DNA of 37,453 nt from Nocardia altamirensis NBRC 108246 (GTDB taxonomy: Bacteria > Actinomycetota > Actinomycetes > Mycobacteriales > Mycobacteriaceae): NCBI RefSeq assembly GCF_001612685.1, contig NZ_BDAY01000076.1:1-37453 (forward strand), written 5' to 3'. The notes below the pieces were generated by a model. It ran no database searches. It was not told the origin of the DNA and saw only the letters and a program-made list of their open reading frames with translations. The position numbers and the translations under genes are program-made. Below are positions 7,130 to 15,448 of this stretch, piece by piece. Position 1 is the first letter of the stretch; every line of letters starts with the position of its first letter.

Positions 7130-8629
7130 TCACAGCGCACTTCCTTCCATGATCATCGCGACGATGTCCTGCTCGGTGAGGTCGGCCGCGGGCGCGGTGT
7201 GGATGATCTCGCCGTCGCGCAGCACGAGCACCCGGTCGGCGAGGCCGAGCAGTTCCGGCAGGTCGCTGGAGACCATCAGCACCGCGACTCCGCGCTCGGC
7301 GAGCCTGCGGACCTGGGCGTACACATCGGCACGCGCGCCGACGTCGACGCCGCGGGTCGGCTCGTCGAGCAGGAGCACCCGGCAGTCGTCGAGCAGCCAG
7401 CGGGCCAGCACCGCCTTCTGCTGATTGCCGCCGGACAGCCCGCGCACCGGATAGTCGGGGTCGGCCGGGCGGACGCCGACGCGGGCGAGCAGGTCGCCGG
7501 TGTCGGCGCGTTGCCTGCGGCGATCGAACCAGCCGAACCGCGAGTAGCGCGGCAATGACGCGGCAGAAACGTTGCGCCCCACCGATTCCAGCAGAAACAG
7601 CCCCTGCGATTTGCGTTCCTCGGGCGCCAGCCCGAGTCCGGCGGCGACTGCGGCGGTGGTGCTGCCCGGCCGGATCCGGCGGCCGTCGACCAGGATCTGC
7701 CCCGCCGACGGACGCCGCGCGCCGTAGATCGTTTCCAGAACCTCTGACCGGCCCGCGCCGACCAGCCCGGCGAGGCCGACGATCTCCCCGGCATGCACGG
7801 TGAACGAGAGATCGTGGAACCGGCCTGCCAGACCGAGTTCCGTTACGCGCAGCACCTCGGTGTCGCTGCGCGTGGGTGCTTGGTGCGTGAGGGTCGCCAC
7901 CGCGCCGTTGCCGGTCATCAGCGCGACGATCTGCGTGGTCCCGGTCGTCCGTGCGGGCAGTCCGGCGGCGACGGTGCGGCCGTCCTTCAACACGGTGATC
8001 CGGTCGCCGATGGCACGGATCTCGTCGAGACGATGCGAGATATACACGACCGCAACACCATCCGCGCGCAGCTGGTCGATGATGCGGAACAGGTTGGACA
8101 CCTCGTCGTTGCCGAGCGCGGCCGACGGTTCGTCCATCACGATGAGCCGTGCGTCGTAGGACAGCGCCCGCGCCATGCTGACCACCTGTTTGGCGGCCGC
8201 GGGCAGCGTGCCGACGAGCGTGTCGGGGCGCAATTCCCCGTGGCCGAGGCGTTCGAGCAGCGCGGTCGCGGCGCGGGCGGTCGATACCCTGCGGGTGAAT
8301 CCGGCGCGGGCGTGCTCGTGGCCGAGGAAGATGTTCTCGGCGATGTCGAGCCCGTCGCACAGATCCAATTCCTGGTAGATCGTGGCGATGCCGAGCTTGG
8401 TCGCCGCGGCGGGACCGGACAGGCGCACCGGCCTGCCCTGCCAGCTCAACTCGCCTGCATCCGGATTGTCAGCTCCGGCAAGGATTTTGATCAACGTCGA
8501 CTTGCCTGCCCCGTTCTGGCCGAGCAGGCAGTGCACCTCGCCCGCGCGGACCTCGAGGTCGACGTGGTCGAGGGCGCGTACACCGGGGAAGTCCTTGACG
8601 ATGCCTCGCATGGTCAGCACGGTGTTCAT
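7130..8629 (-). CDS. Sugar ABC transporter ATPase, two-domain (RbsA/XylG-like)
   Basis: ATPase of 499 aa with two fused ABC domains. The first has Walker A GQNGAGKST (residues 37-45) and Walker B LIVMDEP, but its signature region reads TLPAAAKQVVSMARAL instead of the usual LSxGxQQ. The second has a degenerate Walker A (GLVGAGRSE), an intact LSGGNQQK signature and Walker B VLLLDEPTRGVDVGA. One degenerate P-loop in domain 2 is normal for this subfamily; the altered signature of domain 1 is less common. ATG at 8629 follows AAGGAG at 7 nt. It powers import through the adjacent permease. Confidence 0.95.
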   Translation of the reverse strand: MNTVLTMRGIVKDFPGVRALDHVDLEVRAGEVHCLLGQNGAGKSTLIKILAGADNPDAGELSWQGRPVRLSGPAAATKLGIATIYQELDLCDGLDIAENIFLGHEHARAGFTRRVSTARAATALLERLGHGELRPDTLVGTLPAAAKQVVSMARALSYDARLIVMDEPSAALGNDEVSNLFRIIDQLRADGVAVVYISHRLDEIRAIGDRITVLKDGRTVAAGLPARTTGTTQIVALMTGNGAVATLTHQAPTRSDTEVLRVTELGLAGRFHDLSFTVHAGEIVGLAGLVGAGRSEVLETIYGARRPSAGQILVDGRRIRPGSTTAAVAAGLGLAPEERKSQGLFLLESVGRNVSAASLPRYSRFGWFDRRRQRADTGDLLARVGVRPADPDYPVRGLSGGNQQKAVLARWLLDDCRVLLLDEPTRGVDVGARADVYAQVRRLAERGVAVLMVSSDLPELLGLADRVLVLRDGEIIHTAPAADLTEQDIVAMIMEGSAL

Positions 8630-8651
8630 GGGCGGCTCCTTGCCCCGGTCG

Positions 8652-9836
8652 TCAGGCGACGCTGAAGATGTGGTCGCTGATGAGTCGTGCGGCGCCGATC
8701 ACCCCGCCGAGCTCGCCGAGTTCGGAGAGCACGATCGGTAGGTTGCCGGTGGCCAGCGGCAGTGATCGGCGATAGACCACGCTGCGGATCTCGGCGAGCA
8801 GCGGGTGCCCGAATCCGGTGAGCCCGCCCGCGATCACGACGAGGCCGGGGTTGAAGAAGCTGACCAGCCCGGCCAGCGCCGTCCCCAGATGCGTGCCCGC
8901 TTCGCGAATCATGGCCACTGCCACCGGATCTCCGGCCGCGGCGGCATCGGCGAGGTCCGTCGCCGTCAGCGCGCCCGCGGTGGCGAGGCGGTCGGCGAGG
9001 AACGGTGATCGCCCTGCCCGCGCCGCGGCCTCCCTGGCCAGCGCCGCGCCGCCCGCGTAGGCCTCTAGGCAGCCGCTGTTGCCGCAGGCGCAGACCGGTC
9101 CGTCGTCGGTGATCCGGAGATGGCCGATATCGCCGGCGCTACCGGAGGCGCCGCGGTAGATGCCGCCGTCGACGACGATGCCGCATCCGATTCCGGTGCC
9201 CGCCTTGACAAGCAGGAAGTCCGCCACCGAATGTGCTGAGCCTGCCTGCATTTCGCCGAGCGCGAGGATGTTCACGTCGTTGTCGACCAGCACCGGGCAG
9301 CCGAGTTCCTGAGCGATCACCTCGCGCACCGGAAACCGGTGCCAGCCAGGCATTATCGGCGGTGCGACCGGCATGCCCTCGCGGAAGCTGACCGGTCCTG
9401 GCACGCCGACGCCCGCGCCGTGCAACCGCCCCGCCATCTGTTCGTCCGTGCGGAGCTTGCCGAGCAGATCCAGTGCCCGTTCCAGCACCGCCGCTGGCCC
9501 CTGCCGGATATCGCACGGCTCGGAAAGCTGTCCGAGCACTCGCAATTCGCCGTCGGTCACCGCGACATCGATCGAGGTGGCCCCGATGTCGATGGCCGCG
9601 AAGCGCAGACCCGATGCGAGGGTGGCGATCGCCGAGCGACGGCCGCCACTGGATGCGGCCAGCCCGCCCGCTTCGACAAGCCCGAGCGCGGCGAGTCGGT
9701 CGAGTTCCACCGCGAGCTTGGATCGGGACAGCTCCATGGGGTGTGCCAGCTCCGACCGCGATTGCGGTCCCCGGTCGCGCAGCAGCCGCAAAAGCCGTGC
9801 CTGGTGGGCGTTCTCGGGTCTGGCCGCAATCCGCAT
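8652..9836 (-). CDS. ROK-family transcriptional regulator of the sugar operon
   Basis: Protein of 394 aa with an N-terminal winged helix-turn-helix (about residues 10-60) joined to a ROK sugar-kinase-like domain. The phosphate-binding DIGAT lies at 83-87, the DND motif at 185-187, and the zinc-type signature uses His239, Cys249, Cys251 and Cys256 (VCACGNSGCLE). Members such as NagC, Mlc and XylR are repressors released by a sugar ligand. It is the first gene of the operon, 22 bp before the ATPase, so it probably controls its own operon from the 231-bp divergent region. Because DIGAT and DND are retained, residual kinase activity cannot be excluded. ATG at 9836 has GGAGAAAG upstream. Confidence 0.9.
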   Translation of the reverse strand: MRIAARPENAHQARLLRLLRDRGPQSRSELAHPMELSRSKLAVELDRLAALGLVEAGGLAASSGGRRSAIATLASGLRFAAIDIGATSIDVAVTDGELRVLGQLSEPCDIRQGPAAVLERALDLLGKLRTDEQMAGRLHGAGVGVPGPVSFREGMPVAPPIMPGWHRFPVREVIAQELGCPVLVDNDVNILALGEMQAGSAHSVADFLLVKAGTGIGCGIVVDGGIYRGASGSAGDIGHLRITDDGPVCACGNSGCLEAYAGGAALAREAAARAGRSPFLADRLATAGALTATDLADAAAAGDPVAVAMIREAGTHLGTALAGLVSFFNPGLVVIAGGLTGFGHPLLAEIRSVVYRRSLPLATGNLPIVLSELGELGGVIGAARLISDHIFSVA

Positions 9837-10067
9837 CAGCTGCTTCTTTCTCCCTGCTGAGCAGATTCAACCGCACTTTGTCGCCCGCTGTCGGTGCTTT
9901 CGATGAAATCGATCCAAGTTTGTTCTCTTGAAGGACAAAGTCGGGCAGCGACCGATGATGGTGGTGCAGACCGGGACCGGCCGCCGGATGGCCCGATCCG
10001 GCCAGTAGACCCGGATGGCCGGATAGCGCGAAGCGGATCGCAGTACGCGGTCGGTAGAACTGCTGTC
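9837..10067. promoter_or_regulatory. Divergent control region: sugar operon / methyltransferase
   Basis: This 231-bp region separates two divergent starts and must carry the sugar-operon promoter and the regulator's operator. Symmetric sites visible are ACTTTGTC (9875-9882) with GACAAAGT (9934-9941), and the short palindrome TCGATGAAATCGA at about 9899-9911. Which of these, if either, is the ROK operator is not known. No clear -35/-10 pair was identified. Confidence 0.4.
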
Positions 10068-10718
10068 ATGTCGACAACTACGCCGAGCGTGCCACGCGCA
10101 GGCCTCCTCAGCCGTTGCAGCGCAGCGGTGTACGACCCGGTCATCGCGCTCGGGGAGCGCCGGACGATGGCGGCGCTGCGCCGCGAGCTGCTGGCCACCG
10201 CCGAGGGCAGGGTGCTGGAAATCGGTGCAGGCACCGGTCGCAACATCACCGGCTATCCGGCGGAACTCACCGAACTGATGCTGACCGAGCCGGATCCGGC
10301 CATGCTGCGCAGGCTCCGGCGGCGGCTGCAGCGCGTCCACCGCGCGGCGGCGACGCTGTGCACGGGTGCCGAGACGCTCCCGTTCGAGTCGGACAGCTTC
10401 GACACGGTGGTCGGCACGCTGGTGCTGTGTACCGTGCCGGACCCGGACGCCGCCCTCCGTGAGGTACGGCGAGTGCTCCGCCTTGGCGGCAGGCTGCTCT
10501 TCATCGAGCACGTCCGCGCCGACGACCCCGAACTTGCCCGCCGCCAAGACCGTTGGGTCCGGACGTGGCGAGCCATCGCCGCGGGCTGCCACTGCAACCG
10601 GGCGACGCTGGCGCTGCTGGACGAGCACTTCGATGTCGGCCCGACTTACCGGACCGCTGACTGGCGCGGCATGCCGAGCATCGTCCGGCCGCTCATCTGC
10701 GGTCAGGCGGTCAAGTAG
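10068..10718 (+). CDS. Class I SAM-dependent methyltransferase
   Basis: Methyltransferase of 216 aa. The S-adenosylmethionine-binding motif I is EIGAGTG (residues 51-57). The following acidic strand end is LTEPDP, and motif IV is SFDTVVGTLVLCTVPD, followed by the typical LRLGGRLLFIEHV post-motif. It belongs to the broad Methyltransf_11 (UbiE-like) group, so substrate identity is not inferable. I chose ATG 10068 because the protein then begins about 50 residues before motif I, as usual; the open frame extends upstream into the regulatory region without homology-like content. It converges with the hydrolase-regulator gene across only 17 bp. Confidence 0.88.
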   Translation: MSTTTPSVPRAGLLSRCSAAVYDPVIALGERRTMAALRRELLATAEGRVLEIGAGTGRNITGYPAELTELMLTEPDPAMLRRLRRRLQRVHRAAATLCTGAETLPFESDSFDTVVGTLVLCTVPDPDAALREVRRVLRLGGRLLFIEHVRADDPELARRQDRWVRTWRAIAAGCHCNRATLALLDEHFDVGPTYRTADWRGMPSIVRPLICGQAVK

Positions 10719-10735
10719 ACCACTGCCGTCGTTCG

Positions 10736-11782
10736 TTAGATCAGGCCCTGTTGAACCGCTGCGGCCGCCGCGGCGGCTCGGGTGGGTTGGTTGAGCTTGG
10801 CGCGAATGTTGGCCACGTGCCGGTGCACGGTGTGCGGGCTGAGGAACAGCGTTTGCGCGATCTGTGCATCGCCGAGTCCGGCGGCAACCAGTCGTAGCAC
10901 CGCGCGCTCGCGATCGCTGAGAACTGTTGCGGACGAAGGCGATTGCGGCGTCGCGCGGCGCGCATCTTCGGCCAGGAAGGCCAGGATCGGTGCGACCACC
11001 GAACCGGCATGGCCGTACCACGGCGGATGCGCGGAGCCGTCCACCGGCAGCAGTCGAGCGCCGGGGACAAGGCCCGCCAGCTCAACGGCATTGCGGAACG
11101 AGACCGCCCGATCATCGCGCCGATGCATCACCAGCACCGGAATCGTCAACCGCTCGAAGACTTTTCCCACATCGACCTGGTACGCCAACTCCAAGAGGGC
11201 CGCGGCGGTCTCCGGTGTGGCCGCGGCGCGCTGGTTCTGTGCGATCTCTGCTCGCTCGTCGGTGTCGGCGTCGGGCACCCACACATCGGCGAGCACCCGC
11301 GACCCGAGTCCCCAGTGCGCGCGCACCATGCTCAGCAGCGATGCGCGCACCTCGGACGACGCCACCGCCGCGCCGTTGGCGTACGCGCCGAAGGTGACCA
11401 GCCGACCGACCCGATCCGGGTGCTGGTCGGCGTAATTCGCGGCGACTCCGCCGCCCTCCGAGATCCCGAGCAGATCGAATCGGTCCAGCTCGAGGGCGTC
11501 CACCACCGCACGGAGCGTGTGCACCTCCCACTCGTGGCTCAGCTCGTCTGTCGTCCGTGCCCCCGCAGAGAGACCGGAACCGATCCGGTCGTAGCGAATG
11601 ACGGTGTGCCGGTCGGCGAGCCCGCTGAGGAAGGTACGAAATCGCGGACCCGCCCAGTTCACCTCGAGGTTGGCGGTCCACCAGGAGGTCAGTACCAGCG
11701 GCGGCCCGGCGCCGACGATCGCCGCCGCGACCGGTGACCCGTCGACAGCACAGAACCGGATCTCTTGTTCATGCCCTCCCAT
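10736..11782 (-). CDS. Alpha/beta hydrolase fused to a LuxR-type DNA-binding domain
   Basis: Protein of 348 aa combining two folds. Residues about 8-272 are an alpha/beta hydrolase with nucleophile Ser108 in GISEGGG, a probable acid among Asp223/Asp224 (MHRRDD) and His252 (GSAHPPW), so the triad looks intact. Residues about 286-335 are a LuxR/GerE helix-turn-helix (LSDRERAVLRLVAAG through SPHTVHRHVANIRAKL). It is probably a transcription factor whose hydrolase domain senses, or hydrolyses, a small ligand. Similar fusions are known in actinobacteria, but their ligands are mostly unassigned. It is monocistronic, convergent with the methyltransferase. No target operator can be named from the window. 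Confidence 0.88.
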   Translation of the reverse strand: MGGHEQEIRFCAVDGSPVAAAIVGAGPPLVLTSWWTANLEVNWAGPRFRTFLSGLADRHTVIRYDRIGSGLSAGARTTDELSHEWEVHTLRAVVDALELDRFDLLGISEGGGVAANYADQHPDRVGRLVTFGAYANGAAVASSEVRASLLSMVRAHWGLGSRVLADVWVPDADTDERAEIAQNQRAAATPETAAALLELAYQVDVGKVFERLTIPVLVMHRRDDRAVSFRNAVELAGLVPGARLLPVDGSAHPPWYGHAGSVVAPILAFLAEDARRATPQSPSSATVLSDRERAVLRLVAAGLGDAQIAQTLFLSPHTVHRHVANIRAKLNQPTRAAAAAAAVQQGLI

Positions 11783-11864
11783 CAGGCAATCCTATGCGGG
11801 ACGAGGAGGAACGGGGCGCGGTGAGCCGCTGAGCGGTCCCCGGTCAGCCGAGCGATGAACGGGG

Positions 11865-12647
11865 CTAGACGTGTTCGTCATCGATCGCCCGAACCACCTC
11901 GGCGACAGCGGTATCGACCATCGCTGCGAGGCGCTTGGCGTCCACGCCATTGGCGGTGGGGTGATTGCCCGGTGTGATCGCATAGCGCCCGTCATCGATG
12001 ACATCGCGCCACGTGATGGTGTGTCCCGTGATGCCACGTGGGCCGAAGAGCGAGTGGCCTTGGATGATGTCGATCGTTCCGCGCAGTGCCGTCGGTTCGT
12101 CGAGGAATGCGGCGGCAGCACGTTCCGGTGAGTCCGCGACCGACCTGAGGACATCGGAACGGCCGTAACGATGGTCCATCGTGTCGTCGTCCGGCACGGG
12201 GAGCAGCAGGCCCGTGCGCCGGCCTGCGGCGGCATCGGGCAGCTGCCGCACCACCGCAGCGGCGAGGTCGACCTCGTCGCACTCGAAGATGGTGAACCCG
12301 CCACTGTGCCATAGGGTTTCGCCTGGCAGCTGCTTCGTGACATAGCCGCGCCCGTCGCGTCGAGCGCCGAGCAACCGGACGCAGCGCTTCGGATTCTGCG
12401 GATCCCGGGGATCGTACGCGTACGCGTTGATGCCGATGTCGGGCCGCGAAATGGTCTGCAGCACAACGTTTATAACCGGATCGAGAGATGCGCGCAGGCG
12501 TTCTCGCGTGTCGAACATCTCGCGCACATAGTCGTCATATCGCGGTGTCCGGCTCGAAAAGGCCAGCGGTGCAGGCACTGCCTCGTCAGTCACACCTTCC
12601 CAGAGCGAGACGAATTCGACGTCGCTGAGGTGCCAGGTTCGGCTCAT
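11865..12647 (-). CDS. EspG-family ESX (type VII) secretion chaperone
   Basis: Protein of 260 aa resembling the EspG family, cytosolic chaperones that hold PE-PPE-type substrates and bring them to the ESX machine. The family-like N-terminus (WHLSDVEFVSLWE, then a PAPL segment) and the core TLWHSGGFTIFECD support this. There is no signal peptide or membrane helix. Its ATG at 12647 overlaps the stop of the upstream ESX-type gene (ATGA, 12644-12647), so chaperone and presumed client are translationally coupled, as in mycobacterial PPE-EspG loci. No ESX core genes lie nearby. Assignment is by remembered family pattern, so subfamily is uncertain. Confidence 0.75.
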   Translation of the reverse strand: MSRTWHLSDVEFVSLWEGVTDEAVPAPLAFSSRTPRYDDYVREMFDTRERLRASLDPVINVVLQTISRPDIGINAYAYDPRDPQNPKRCVRLLGARRDGRGYVTKQLPGETLWHSGGFTIFECDEVDLAAAVVRQLPDAAAGRRTGLLLPVPDDDTMDHRYGRSDVLRSVADSPERAAAAFLDEPTALRGTIDIIQGHSLFGPRGITGHTITWRDVIDDGRYAITPGNHPTANGVDAKRLAAMVDTAVAEVVRAIDDEHV

Positions 12648-14383
12648 TCACCCACCACTGGCTCCGACACCAACTGTGGCGCGCCCATCGCCTCGTCGAG
12701 GTTGTCCTTGGAATCCAAGTGGCTCAGGCGCTTGTACTCCTTGTCTTGGCCTGCGCCGGGGGAACCCGCGGCGCCCGGACTGCCGGGAGTGCCCGGCATC
12801 GCGGACATTCCGGTGCGCGCGGCGTTGGCCACCTCGGCGCCGACTGGCGTGGTCGGCAGCCCTGCGCGGGGGAACAACCGCGATTGTGCCTCCGCGAGTG
12901 GGGTGTTCGGCAGACCCGGACCGGGAGCACCGCCCGGGCCTGGTCCAGGTCCGCCGAGCTTTGGGCCTGCGGGATCAGCGGCCGCCGGGTGGACGCTCGC
13001 CGGAGCAGTCGGCTTTAGTTCCGGTGGTATTGCCCGCTGGGCATTTTGGAGCAGCTGATCCAGACCCGGTGGCATGCCTGGGGTTATCGGCTTGGTCAGC
13101 GGCTCGCCGTTCGGCTGCCGCGGCGGAGTCGGCTCGATCAGCGGTCCGCCGGTCGGTAGTCCTGGGTTGCCTGGCCGCGCAGGGCCGGTTCTGATCTCGT
13201 CCGGTGGTGGGAGGCTCGGAACCGGCTGTTGCCCAGGAAGGTTCGGAACCGGCTGTTGCCCAGGAAGGTTTTGCGCGGGCCGCCGTCCGGCATCGCGCAG
13301 CGGCGAGCCGGGCCGGAGGCCTTTGGGGCGCCCGCCCGTGCCGGGCCTGCCCGTGCTGGGCTTGCCTGTCTGACCGGGAGCACCCGGGACACCAGTCACT
13401 GGGCTATCCGGCGGCTTCAGCACCGGAACACCAGTGCTCGACGCGGTGACTCCGGGGTTATAGGAACCCGAGATGATCGGGTAGAAGCGTGGGCGGATAT
13501 CCACGGTGGGGTCGGGCCATCCGCCGGGGCCTCGGCTTGCCGACAGCTCGGTCAACATTTGGGCCCGGGTTCGCCCGAGCCAGTCGGCGGCGTCTCGCAG
13601 GTTGGCGCCGATCCATCCGACGTCGTGTGCCACCAGCTCGGTCATCCCCGCATACTTCTGCGTTGCCGCTACCGCTCGCTTTTTGCCGTATCCGCCCCAG
13701 CGCCCTTCGAAGCTGTTCAGGCCTTCGCGAAACGTCGTGAACCCCTCTCGCAACTTCTTCGCCATCAGAATCCAGCTGTCCGCCACGTAAGTGATGTAGT
13801 CCGTTCGGATCGAGTGCGGCAGTCCTGCGTACTGTTCGTAGGAGATGGCGGAGGGCGTTTCGAGTCCGACGTTCCAGTTGTCCACCTCTCCTTTGAAATT
13901 GGCGAACTCATCGCGCTTTTGATAGCTAGGAGGCAGGTGGAGCAGAATGTCGAAGTCATTGCCCGGTTTGCTCAGATCGGGAAGGGTCGGGCTCGGGCCG
14001 AGATCGCCAGGCGTGGTCGGCATCGCGAGCTTGTAGAACTCACGCCTGGACGCGGCGTCCGCTCCCTCGTGTGCTTTTGCCGCTGCCTTGAAGGCGTCCG
14101 CAAGGTCGTTGAGAATCCTGACGTGCAGCGCCATGATGCTCGTCAGGTCGCGCGCTTTGCCGGAGAACTTGCTGGCGAGTTCTGCACCGGTGCCCAGATT
14201 GCTGAAGGGCTTCAGCGCAGACACTTCGACGGACTTCGCGCTGATCGCCAATACGGTGGCGATCGCGTTCTGACACAGAATGACACCTGTCCTCGCCACT
14301 TCCGGCTCCATCTTGATGAGCCCCTGGCTTCCGAGTCCTGCCAGGCCGTGTGCTGGATTCGGATTGTTAGCTGCCCCCGCCAT
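12644..14383 (-). CDS. WXG-like, Pro-rich ESX-associated protein (PPE-like role)
   Basis: Protein of 579 aa. Residues 1-120 are helical. Residues about 200-285 form a helix-WxG-helix unit with Trp229-Gly-Gly at the turn (FEGRWGGYGKK), like WXG100/PPE substrates. Residues about 320-540 are Pro/Gly-rich and contain tandem copies of NLPGQQPVP. The last 35 residues are a non-repetitive charged tail ending PVVGE. No signal peptide is present. The downstream, overlapping EspG-type gene suggests it is an ESX substrate held by that chaperone. I chose ATG 14383 (GAGAG upstream); GTG 14389, two codons earlier, is possible. It is not a classical PPE protein: I see no N-terminal Pro-Pro-Glu. An ESX structural or cell-surface role is equally plausible. 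Confidence 0.72.
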   Translation of the reverse strand: MAGAANNPNPAHGLAGLGSQGLIKMEPEVARTGVILCQNAIATVLAISAKSVEVSALKPFSNLGTGAELASKFSGKARDLTSIMALHVRILNDLADAFKAAAKAHEGADAASRREFYKLAMPTTPGDLGPSPTLPDLSKPGNDFDILLHLPPSYQKRDEFANFKGEVDNWNVGLETPSAISYEQYAGLPHSIRTDYITYVADSWILMAKKLREGFTTFREGLNSFEGRWGGYGKKRAVAATQKYAGMTELVAHDVGWIGANLRDAADWLGRTRAQMLTELSASRGPGGWPDPTVDIRPRFYPIISGSYNPGVTASSTGVPVLKPPDSPVTGVPGAPGQTGKPSTGRPGTGGRPKGLRPGSPLRDAGRRPAQNLPGQQPVPNLPGQQPVPSLPPPDEIRTGPARPGNPGLPTGGPLIEPTPPRQPNGEPLTKPITPGMPPGLDQLLQNAQRAIPPELKPTAPASVHPAAADPAGPKLGGPGPGPGGAPGPGLPNTPLAEAQSRLFPRAGLPTTPVGAEVANAARTGMSAMPGTPGSPGAAGSPGAGQDKEYKRLSHLDSKDNLDEAMGAPQLVSEPVVGE

Positions 14384-14797
14384 GTTCACTCTCGTTGTAT
14401 GTCCGTGAAGCCCAAGGAGCAGCCTCTGTTCTGTGCAGAGTCGTCGACGGAGTCGACTGCGTGATTCCTCCCCGAGCACTATTGTTCCGAGTTATCCGCA
14501 CCGAGGCAACTCGGATTTTCCGAGCCGTCTTTGCGTCCTCGAAATGCCCTGTGATCAGTGCCTTCCGGCGACCGTATGGTGAAACCGAAAGAGACTGCTC
14601 GGCTTTCGGGTTCGGCTGCCCCCGATCTCGGTGGCACCAGAATTGCGGGTGACTTTTCCGATCTTGGGAAGTATAGGAACACAAGCGATTTGCGCAATGA
14701 CCATACTTTCGGGGGATCGGGACACGAACACAGTGTGGCTACGCTTGCCGATACATCTTCGCCTTCGAATTCCTAACCTCCACAAGAGGGAGTTTCC
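14384..14797. promoter_or_regulatory. Divergent intergenic region, ESX pair / secreted protein
   Basis: This 414-bp region has no convincing gene; short frames on both strands lack ribosome binding sites. Its GC content is visibly lower than that of its neighbours around 14640-14800, as expected for promoters. A ribosome binding site, GAGGGAG, occupies 14786-14792 for the rightward gene. No reliable -35/-10 pair or operator was identified. Confidence 0.45.
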
Positions 14798-15271
14798 ATG
14801 ATGGTCGAATATCTCCGAAAAGTCGTGCGCAAGAATCGGATCATCGAACTGGCTGTCGCCACCGCGATGGGGTTCGCCGGTGTGGCCGCGCTTGCAGGCC
14901 CGGTCGGTGCGGACCCGCCACTAGCCGTTATCACTGCCGACCCGAGCCAGCATCTCAACGCCGACGGCAGCGTGCAGATCGCTGGCAACTACACCTGTCG
15001 CGGCGGTCAGGGCAAACTCTTCGGCAGCAGCTGGTTGGAACAAGTCGACTCCGCAACCGAGCACCGCGCGTTCAGCACCACGGAGAAATGGCCGGACATG
15101 CTGACCTGTGATGGCACCGAGCGCCGCTACGCGTTCACACTTCCGACGCCGGAGTACTTCCCATTCCGGCTCGGGCCCGCCACCCTCCTCATCATCTGGG
15201 ACATTTACACCACTGACGGGAATATCGACCGGGCTGAAGTAGACCAGGTCACCGTCACCCTGGTGCGCTGA
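14798..15271 (+). CDS. Small secreted hypothetical protein, 157 aa
   Basis: A basic N-terminus is followed by a hydrophobic stretch (about residues 17-35) and a likely signal peptidase site after VGADP or nearby, so the mature protein of about 120 aa is probably exported. The mature part contains two cysteines (in NYTCRGG and DMLTCDG) that could form a disulfide and a beta-rich pattern ending VDQVTVTLVR. It resembles small Ig-like exported actinobacterial proteins of the DUF6299 type, but I am not certain. ATG 14798 has GAGGGAG 5 nt upstream; ATG 14801 is equally usable. It stands alone upstream of hisS, separated by 177 bp. Confidence 0.75.
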   Translation: MMVEYLRKVVRKNRIIELAVATAMGFAGVAALAGPVGADPPLAVITADPSQHLNADGSVQIAGNYTCRGGQGKLFGSSWLEQVDSATEHRAFSTTEKWPDMLTCDGTERRYAFTLPTPEYFPFRLGPATLLIIWDIYTTDGNIDRAEVDQVTVTLVR

Positions 15272-15448
15272 CCGTCCGGGTGGTGTCGTCAGTGGCCAGA
15301 CCAGCGGATCGTCCCTTGGTGATGCTCTCGACGAGAGCTGGGAGTGCGGCGAGTAGAGCGGTGTGGCTCACAGTCGTCGGTGAGCGATCGGGCCGCTGGC
15401 CATAACCGGTTGGACTCGAGCGGGCGCGATGGTGGAAACTGGACCATC

